NCBI GenBank assembly: GCA_016110215.1
Contig: JADWQD010000002.1
Span: 2,108,001-2,172,000 of the forward strand
Direction: 5' to 3'
DNA length: 64,000 nucleotides
Source: Capronia americana
Lineage: Eukaryota > Ascomycota > Eurotiomycetes > Chaetothyriales > Herpotrichiellaceae
Below are positions 57,247 through 64,000 of this stretch, one piece after another (the first letter of the stretch is position 1; each line of letters begins with the position of its first letter). The notes under the pieces are model-generated. The model made no database searches and was not told the DNA's origin. It saw only the letters and a program-made list of their open reading frames with translations. The translations under genes were made by a program, and so were the position numbers.

Positions 57247-57831
57247 AGTGGTGGTCGCACGCACGCACGCACGCAAGCAAGCAGGCAGTACATGACTTTG
57301 AAGAATCTGTTCTTGTCCGTTGACATGTGGAGTTTGGATCGGTTCGGGGTGTCGGGCCTTCTGTAACCATACGGTACTTGGGTTGGAGTTTGAGAATGAA
57401 AATCACATCCTGGTCTGGAATGTCTTTGGTTTCAAACAACTAGATTTGCTTTGTCCTCTCCCGCTGATGTGTCCAATGCTCCTTCCACGATAATGGTCTG
57501 ATAGTAAAGGAAGTAAGTATGAGCCGCGATCGTGGCAGCAGAGCGTCCTCGAGTGCTGGGGGGGAGAAACACCGCGACGGGCAGGAAACGAGAAGAATGA
57601 GCATCACCTCTCTGCGGACTTTGATCGGTGCAATGTTGTGAGTCTAAGCCACTATACACACGGCTCTGGATGACAGGCCAAAGCATGGAACTTGAGAAAA
57701 GGTCTTCTTCTTCTTCCACCTGCCGTCTGCCACGCGCCACATGCGCCATGCCACATGCCACACGCCATTCCGGCCACCAACATCTCTGCGCCCCGAGTTC
57801 TGCACCTGCCGTGCCAAAACACCCGTAGCGC
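57247..57831. other. Convergent intergenic region with CGCA/AGCA repeat
   Basis: 585 bp between the laccase and ATP7 3' ends. A CGCA run passing into AGCA units starts at about 57256 and ends near 57287, directly after the laccase stop. No gene is supported. Confidence 0.55.
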
Positions 57832-58668
57832 TTACAGCACTGAAAGGTTGGGGAAATTCTCCTGTACGCCTCACGAGTTAGCCAGCTGTAATCAATCCAC
57901 TTTTGTAGGAACGTCCTCCGCGAGGGAGGGAGAATAGGAAGATAGAAGTCCAACGCTCTGGCGAGGCCAAAAATGCCCCAAGGACAGAGACAGGGACAGG
58001 GACAGGGGAGGCAGATCGCAAGGCAGTCAGTCGGACGTACCTGGTACCCAGGCGGCATCCACCGGCCCTTCTTGACCAACCTGGCCGTATACTCGTCGAT
58101 CTCGGGCGCGGCACTCGTGATCTCGTCCACGGTCGTCTCCTCCCACGGCCTGGCGCCCTCGATATCGTTCAACGCCTTCTCCAGGCTCCGCAGCTCGACC
58201 GCGACCTTGTCCTTTGTCTCCTCGGCATTCTTGACCGCGACCTGCTCGAACGCCTCGATGGCCTTGATCTGCTTGCTGACGTCGTACGTCTTGGGCTGGA
58301 AGCCCTTGAAGTATTGCTCGATCTCGTCGATGACGGCCGTGTTCTTCAGCACGGAGCGGTAGTGCCCGAAGTCGACGCTCGTGGGCTGCTCGGACAGGAC
58401 CTGGACGCGGCGCCGGGCGTCGTCGTGGCGCTTCTTGAAGTTCGCGAGCGACGTCGCCGTGCTGCCGCGGAGGCCGAGCTGGGTGCCGACCTTGGACCAG
58501 TCGAGCTTGCTTGCTGCGCGGGTCTGCAAACGGGGCACGAAAGGAATTGCCATGTCAGTCTAGCTGCTTCGTTTCGAGGGGAGAGGGGGCAACCAAATCC
58601 GCTTTTGTCGGTGTGGTGGAGGAGGCGATGATGGGGAAATGAGCTGCAGGACTTACCGGAGCGGCCAT
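57832..58668 (-). CDS. ATP7: Mitochondrial ATP synthase subunit d
   Basis: Exons 58668-58657 (four codons, MAAP), 58523-58041 and 57861-57832, coding 174 aa, the same length as yeast Atp7. TRAASKLDWSKVGTQLGL, FKKRHDDARRRVQVLSEQP, YRSVLKNTAVIDEIE, FQPKTYDVSKQIKAI and GARPWEETTVDEI are typical. The last exon (ENFPNLSVL) is found by a GCTAAC branch site and TACAG acceptor; without it the protein would lack the usual C terminus. Subunit d is part of the peripheral stalk of F1Fo ATP synthase on the matrix side. The second intron is 179 nt, long for this window, and contains a GGGACA-type repeat (about 57979-58012). Confidence 0.95.
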
Positions 58669-59124
58669 CTTGAGCGGTTGTAGAGGTGTTGTTGGTGGGA
58701 GGGGAGAGTGAGTTGGTTGGATTGGGTTTGACAATCAAGTTACGTCCCTGAGGTTTCGAGCTCCGGCGAAGTTCGAACGCTGGTCACGTGACGGGAATTG
58801 AACCCCCAACTCAAAACGCAATGCCCAAATAGAACGTTCCTCTCACGTCGGTTCTAGTGTCCGGAATGCTTCACAGCTACGGAGAACTTCTTTCCACCAC
58901 GGTACGGGGGACGGATAATGGTACGGATAGGAACTGGTGGACGAGCTTTTTGTTCATTTCGCTCATCTGAAAAGCATATCTCTGTATGCAAGCAAGCAAG
59001 CTTTGTGGGCATCTCGCCGAGGTTCGGCGTAGCTGGACACATCACATTCGTGACATGGACAAACCTCCCACCAACCGATGCAGATCAGTCAACAAACTTT
59101 TTTGCAATGCCCTGACCCTCCTGA
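58669..59124. other. Intergenic, ATP7 upstream / NAC-alpha downstream
   Basis: 456 bp; ATP7 promoter and the 3' end of the NAC-alpha gene. Nothing specific was seen. Confidence 0.4.
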
Positions 59125-59901
59125 TCATACACTCAGCGCCATGATAGAGTTGACTATGTCATTGCCGTTCTCCTTTAGAGCCTTGACAGCTTTCTTCCTC
59201 GACACTGACGCCTGGGTCATGACAAGTTCGATGTCCTTCGCCTCGAGGCCGCTGTCGTCCACCTCCTCATCGTCATCTTCCTCGTCGTCCGCCTTCTTGT
59301 CTTCGACCGCCTTGCCCTTGCCGTTCTCATGTGCGTGGTCGTGGCCGGAGTGATCTGCGTTGGCGGCTTCAGCAGCGGCGAGCTGTTGAGCGGCCGCGGC
59401 TTGGGATTGCGAGTTGAGGTCTTCAATCTTGGCTTCACCGAAGATGCTGGCAATCGTTAGAGAGACGGGTATTTAAGCAGGGTAGTTGTGAGCTTACATC
59501 CAGGTGTTGCTGGTTGGAGAGCGGTAGACGTCCGGGTTGGAAATGACGAAGAGGATCTGTACAATTGTGTCAACCAACTGCTATGATTTGCAAGACCCAC
59601 GCGACCAGCTCTCAGAGATATCATCTGGTTCTGGTCTCGAAAAAGGGAAACCCACTCCTTTCGGTCTTCTCAGCGTAACGCGTGTGATACCCGGGACATG
59701 CTTCAAGCCCAATTTGCCAATTGCCTTTCGTGCCTTTTTCTCGTTTCGGCTGTGGACTGCGACTGAAGCACCAGCTGGGATGTTCGCGTCTCCTTCACCG
59801 GTTGCTTCAGGTTCGGAGTCGGACGAGCTGGATGCGTCCTCGGCGGCGGCCTTCTTATCGGGCTCTTCGTCGGGAAGCTCTTCTATTCTCGGGTTCGACA
59901 T
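59125..59901 (-). CDS. EGD2: Nascent polypeptide-associated complex subunit alpha
   Basis: Exons 59901-59656, 59556-59498 and 59446-59125 code 208 aa. An acidic N terminus (MSNPRIEELPDEEPDKK) precedes the NAC domain: [60 protein letters not shown]. A linker rich in Ala, Asp, His and Lys leads to a C-terminal UBA domain (IELVMTQASVSRKKAVKAL, ending IVNSIMALSV). The complex binds the ribosome exit and shields new chains. The first intron has a GTGGGT donor and is 99 nt; reading on instead gives an early stop and destroys the domain, so this donor must be used. Confidence 0.95.
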
Positions 59902-60709
59902 GGTGAATCAGCTGGATTGTGTTAGCGGAATTCGACCTGGATTTGCGGACAGAATATGTGCTCGCTGCGAGCTGAGATATGGATATTCGCCAGCAGGGCA
60001 ATCCGGACAGAGACATATTGGAGCTCGGGAACTTACATCTGCGATTCCTGGGCCAGTTGATGAGCTCTGGGATTTTGTGAAGTGATCTTGGAGGTGTTTG
60101 GATTGTGGATGGTCACGTGAGGCTTCTAGCTTGGCAAGTGAAGAGAAGGTAAGGAGCATGGAGGACGCATCGAGCGCATTTACTTAGCTTGGCGCCGCTC
60201 TTAGGCCATAATTGACTACCTAACATCCTTTGCGGGGGTTGTGTTGGCGGTCCAACAGGAGTACGAGCACCATTAAATCTGATTGAGACTACTCACGCTT
60301 CCTCTCTCATCCATCAACTTCTGTAATACCCGCCTGTCGTCCTGTGTAGTCGCGCTTAAGCTTTGCATCTGGCCTTCACCTTGTAGCGTCCTTCGTGACT
60401 CGGATCAGATCATTGGAATAGTAAGTCGCCTTTGCTGATAATGGCTCTGACTTCGACCTCGAGTTTCTAGCAAGATTACATGTGAAAACCTATTGATGGA
60501 ATAGGCCATTGCTGGGAGCGGCTGTAGTGGTTGTGGTAGCAAGCAGAAAATAGTGTTGGCTCTGAGAAACTGACTTCATACGAGATATGGCTCGTCTTGC
60601 TGGGAAGGCGGGCAAGCGGCTTCAGATGCAAGCCTTTCGACCATTTACTACCTGCCTGACGAATTCGATGCCGTACTGATGACCGGACTAGGACCCACAT
60701 GTATATGCT
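59902..60709. other. Intergenic, NAC-alpha upstream
   Basis: 808 bp. The first 200 bp are the likely NAC-alpha promoter and leader. The right part may include decayed 5' sequence of the kinase relic, but no kinase motif is recognisable there. Confidence 0.4.
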
Positions 60710-61347
60710 ATGCAGTCGTACTACCCTACAGCGGCTGACAATTGGGACGCCGACATTAGGAAGAGATCCCATGATCTTCCCAGACTGAAAGATTATTATG
60801 ACGCAGAGGTGGAAGCGTCCATGAGGCCGATTTACAGTATGCCAACGTTGGCCCACTGGAAGACTCCTGGAGAAAATTACATTCCCCCTAAGCGGGAAGA
60901 TGATGTGGTGACCTTGTAGAGCAAGCTCTTGGAGGTTAGCAGAGCGCTCATTCAGATACATCAGTGTGAGGGCAATGGTGACCCGGTGCGCTCGCATTTA
61001 TTCCAAGGGTGGGTGTTATGGACGAGGTCTTCTTGAAATCTAAACTGAATACTTTCTACTTCAGGTAGCATGAGGACATCAGACCGCCCAACATCTTCGT
61101 CGCGGGCGATATCGAGAACAGGCCTTCCAAAGTCCACTTCATGCTCGCAGACCTTGGGTTGAGCCATTTCTCGGCCAGCGTTGAGGGCGAGAAGGCTGCA
61201 ACCACGGTAGGCAAGGGGGGCCCGCAGGCTTATAGTATGACACACCCTCCCCAGTATGCAGGATACTACTTCCCGGAAAAGAAAGTTGGTTCAGCTTATC
61301 CAGTTCAGAAACGATCCTATCGGCATGGAAAGGCTTCGACGCCTTGA
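60710..61347 (+). pseudogene. Protein-kinase-like gene, decayed
   Basis: A frame with MPTLAHWKTPGENYIPPKRE, then an in-frame TAG (60917-60919), then SKLLEVSRALIQIHQ, then a 56-nt intron (61013-61068, GTGTTA...GTAG) whose removal joins FQGW to HEDIRPPNIFV. That is the usual catalytic-loop context (HEDIxPxNI) of a large fungal Ser/Thr kinase family, followed by FMLADLGLSHF (DLG for DFG). The activation segment then loses similarity (expected GTRxYGAPE is absent) and the frame ends at 61347. A shifted frame to 61525 may hold further remnants. The N-lobe with the ATP-binding loop is not found. Missing N-lobe, internal stop and lost C-lobe make this a relic. TAG probably replaces Trp. Confidence 0.72.
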
Positions 61348-62650
61348 TGAGGATCTGCCAAAGGCACACCGCTTAACAAAGGATATCTGCGACACGACAC
61401 ACTCCCACGATAACATGTGGAGGGTGCTGCTCGAATATATCAATGGCTATTGGGAGAACGACATGCGACAGTCGCGGCTGTCCTACGAGGCAGATCGTCC
61501 CTGGAGGAAGGTGAACTCGTCTTGAGGCACTGAGAAATTCCGGCTGAGAGCCACTGCGTTTGCTGGACGAGACTCCTTCGCAAAGTTGAACACTGGACTT
61601 ACAAGATAGGATAGCACATTGTCGCAGCTGCTCGCCGTCACTACACAACGTAAAACGACCCGCCCAGCTGAAGCTCGTCCATGAGTCGCGATCGACCGAC
61701 GACGAAATGCAGGCAAAAAGCCCTGGCCAGCTCTCATCCGCCCCATGATCAGTCTGGTCCTTAACTTTGGGTCGAATCCAAGCCTTTGTCAATGCCGTAC
61801 CGACTTTGCGAGTGGAACGGTGACTCCCACATCAGAAAGGCCCCCCCAATTGAGAGATGCCCTTTTATCCCCAGCATCCGATGGGTTTTGCGATATGACG
61901 AGATTGATGTGTACTTTATTCGGGAGGAACCAAAATGAGCTTGCATTCAAGTGCAATAACCGCGTTGAAGTATAGGCATTATGACCTCTGGCGCTGCTTG
62001 AAGCTGTCGGGACTGATTATCTTGACAACGAAATATCATTTCACAGTCCACATTCCACACGACGTTTCTAGACCTCTCTTCCGACTGCAGGCCTCGAGAA
62101 CAGATGATCAAGGCGGCGATGTTCTCCCGTCAGTGAAAACCGGTACCTATCGTTTTTCACGGCCAGCCGCTTTAATCACGCCTTTCCCGGATGAACGGGA
62201 CATTCTCGGGAGCTGGGATCTCACAGAAGTGCAAAAAACATGTCCAATAAACGAAGGAGAGTATATGAGAAGGGAAAAAACGACCACCCGCTGCACTCTG
62301 CAGAGCCTGAGTGCAAACTGGCGTTGAACTGACATAGCGCGATGAATGCGAGGAAGACCTTGCAAGATGGACTGACTGCTTGTTGGATTTGGTTTTCGCA
62401 AGTACGGACTGTAAAGGCCTTGCTCGACTCTAATCTGTTGGAGTCGAATTTCCCTCTTGAATCTTGTTTGCATTTCATGAATCTATTGAATCATGTCCTG
62501 CAGAGAAACCGCGCGGGCGGAGAGAAAAAAGCCACAGCCGCGGATTCTTGTGTCAATCTATGTTGACGATTGGACCTTTGTGGACATGCCTGCGCTCAGC
62601 ATGCCTCTCCGGTTTTGAACTTGATTGTGACGCCTGTAACCATGTCGTGT
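61348..62650. other. Intergenic, kinase relic to RPL14
   Basis: 1.3 kb. The first 180 bp may hold C-terminal kinase remnants in another frame. The rest shows no conserved frame. Confidence 0.4.
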
Positions 62651-63306
62651 TTATGCCTTAGCTGTTGCTCGAACCTTAGCTTGAGCCTTCAACGTCTCGA
62701 ATCGTGCCTAGAAATCCTGTTCGTCAGCCGTGGGTTCCCTGCAGATACAGCGGCTCGATTCAGCCTAAGGTCTGCAGTCCATAGTGCATTTTCGGCAGAG
62801 CTCGCAGAGTATGGCTGGCCGGCTCACTCACCTGCTTCTTCAGCCTCATCACCTTGAACCGCTCGAAGTCGGTGAGATTTCTCCGCCGCTCCTGTTGCTC
62901 TCGCTTCTTCGCCCACGACGACTCCGCCCACTTGGCGTCGATCTCGTTCTTTTCCCACAGCTTCTTCACGGGACCGGTCCCTGCGGCTTTTGGGAGGTGG
63001 GGAATGACCCAGGGTGTGAGGGAGAGTGTGCTGGTCGCGATGGCCTGTCGGGGGACCACGGCGCCTTCTTTGGTCGACGGGCCGTCAACTAGGACCTAGA
63101 AATAACATAAAAGGGTTTGTGAGCCAACTGTATCCCCTCCTTGTGACATAACATCAAAACGCCCAGAAATCAAAACATACCCTGCCAGGATCTATTATCT
63201 CCACCACAGCGGCCAGCTTGCCATCGTAGGGACCGGCGCGGATGGTGACTATGCGGCCGACTTCGACGAATTTCCACCCAGCGGCCTTGATATCGACGTT
63301 GGACAT
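62651..63306 (-). CDS. RPL14: 60S ribosomal protein eL14
   Basis: Exons 63306-63181, 63095-62832 and 62707-62651 code 148 aa; both introns are phase 0 with GTATGT/CTAG and GTGAGT/CTAG. The KOW region reads GWKFVEVGRIVTIRAGPYDG and LAAVVEIIDPGR, followed by VLVDGPSTKEGAVVPRQAI. The C-terminal helix has KKLWEKNEIDAKWAESSWAK, RRRNLTDFERFKVMRLKKQ and, from the last exon, ARFETLKAQAKVRATAKA. It is a component of the large ribosomal subunit. Length is slightly above yeast Rpl14 (138 aa). Confidence 0.96.
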
Positions 63307-64000
63307 CTTGCCGGCGAAGCGATATGAGACTGAGTGAGGCTACGCGCGATGATCAGTATGAGGGTCCCGTGGAAACTCGCACTGATGTCGGGGACATACG
63401 AAGGAGGGAATGTAATTGTTGGTGTCGCCTGAGTTCAATCTGGCGAGTCGAACGCCCTTCGTGCGCCGGGGGAAATTCGTTAGCGGCAGGCCAAGAATTT
63501 GTGTGCCAAGCTATTCCGGTATACCTGCCGTTTATGGCTCGTTCGACGGCAACTTTTCTTGCCAGCTTTTTTATTTTCTGCTCAACAGAGCAAGCTAATG
63601 TATCAGCTTTCAACTGGTCTCCCTCCTTCCCTCCCTCCTCCTACTCGTGCGAGGTGTTTTCTACCCAGTTTATCTATGGCTACTGATATGAATTGAAGCC
63701 CCGGCTGGCAACCGCTGTTGATCCAGCGGCAACTTTCGGACGTGAGTTCTCCTCTCTCCTCGTTCTTTTCTCATCTTTCATGATGTGATAATTTGCGATT
63801 GAATTCGATGCTGGAGACTCTCGCCGGAGCCTCTTAACAGTACCGGAGACATGATATTCTTTTCTTACATATACTGAACCAACCCACACCGCTACTGTTA
63901 TCATTTCTAGTCACAATTCTGTGGGGACATAATTGACTGACTCCTCGAACAGCGAAGGGGGTCCTACATCGTACTCAGATGCTCAGTGTCGTCGATAGTT
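63307..64000. other. RPL14 upstream region to right edge
   Basis: 694 bp. A CT-rich tract (about 63618-63640) may be a promoter element on the plus strand. No gene is supported. Confidence 0.4.

Noticed and set aside
61935..62566. Small plus-strand frames between the kinase relic and RPL14
   Set aside because: No similarity to kinases or other families and no plausible introns joining them.

Overview
The window is nuclear DNA of a filamentous ascomycete (Pezizomycotina). The evidence is short GT-AG introns of about 44-100 nt (one of 179 nt), an SREBP with the ascomycete C-terminal half, an ascomycete laccase, Mnn9, a Csf1 bridge protein, a Zn(II)2Cys6 protein and a cellular RNA-dependent RNA polymerase. 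The class is not fixed by the sequence; Eurotiomycetes or Dothideomycetes seem most likely. No tRNA, rRNA, CRISPR array or intact transposon was recognised.

Layout. 1-5.8 kb: 5' part of CSF1 (minus, runs off the left edge), divergent from a DUF300/TMEM184 membrane protein (6.2-8.2 kb). 9.0-11.9 kb: eEF2 with seven exons. 13.0-21.0 kb, all minus: a large Gln-rich protein with a near-C-terminal Zn2Cys6 cluster, a TatD-type hydrolase and the SREBP factor. A 3.5 kb gene-poor stretch follows. 24.5-27.0 kb: a Ser/Pro-rich conserved protein and MNN9. 28.2-30.1 kb: an S10 serine carboxypeptidase (minus). 31.3-33.3 kb: an HhH-GPD DNA glycosylase gene interrupted by one in-frame TAG. 35.8-43 kb: a dual-specificity phosphatase, NOP16 divergent from a ZIP zinc transporter, and an MSC7-type membrane aldehyde dehydrogenase. 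43.8-45.4 kb: a 71-residue two-exon membrane peptide and an NAD(P)-binding protein. 46.3-51.6 kb: an RNA-dependent RNA polymerase that reads through a 52-nt intron into a UPF1-like SF1 helicase. A small P-loop kinase (51.8 kb) is divergent from it. 52.7-57.2 kb: a secreted Thr/Ser-rich protein divergent from a laccase. 57.8-63.3 kb: ATP7, NAC-alpha, a decayed protein-kinase gene and RPL14.

Most genes are core eukaryotic functions: translation (eEF2, eL14, NAC-alpha, NOP16), mitochondrial ATP synthase, secretory glycosylation, lipid transfer and sterol/hypoxia regulation. Accessory content is concentrated at 46-57 kb and around 60-61 kb. The most notable find is the predicted single polypeptide joining a silencing RdRP to an SF1 helicase. 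In fission yeast (Rdp1 with Hrr1) and Neurospora meiotic silencing (SAD-1 with SAD-3) comparable activities lie on separate proteins. All exon structures here are read from splice signals and frame continuity; none is supported by transcripts.
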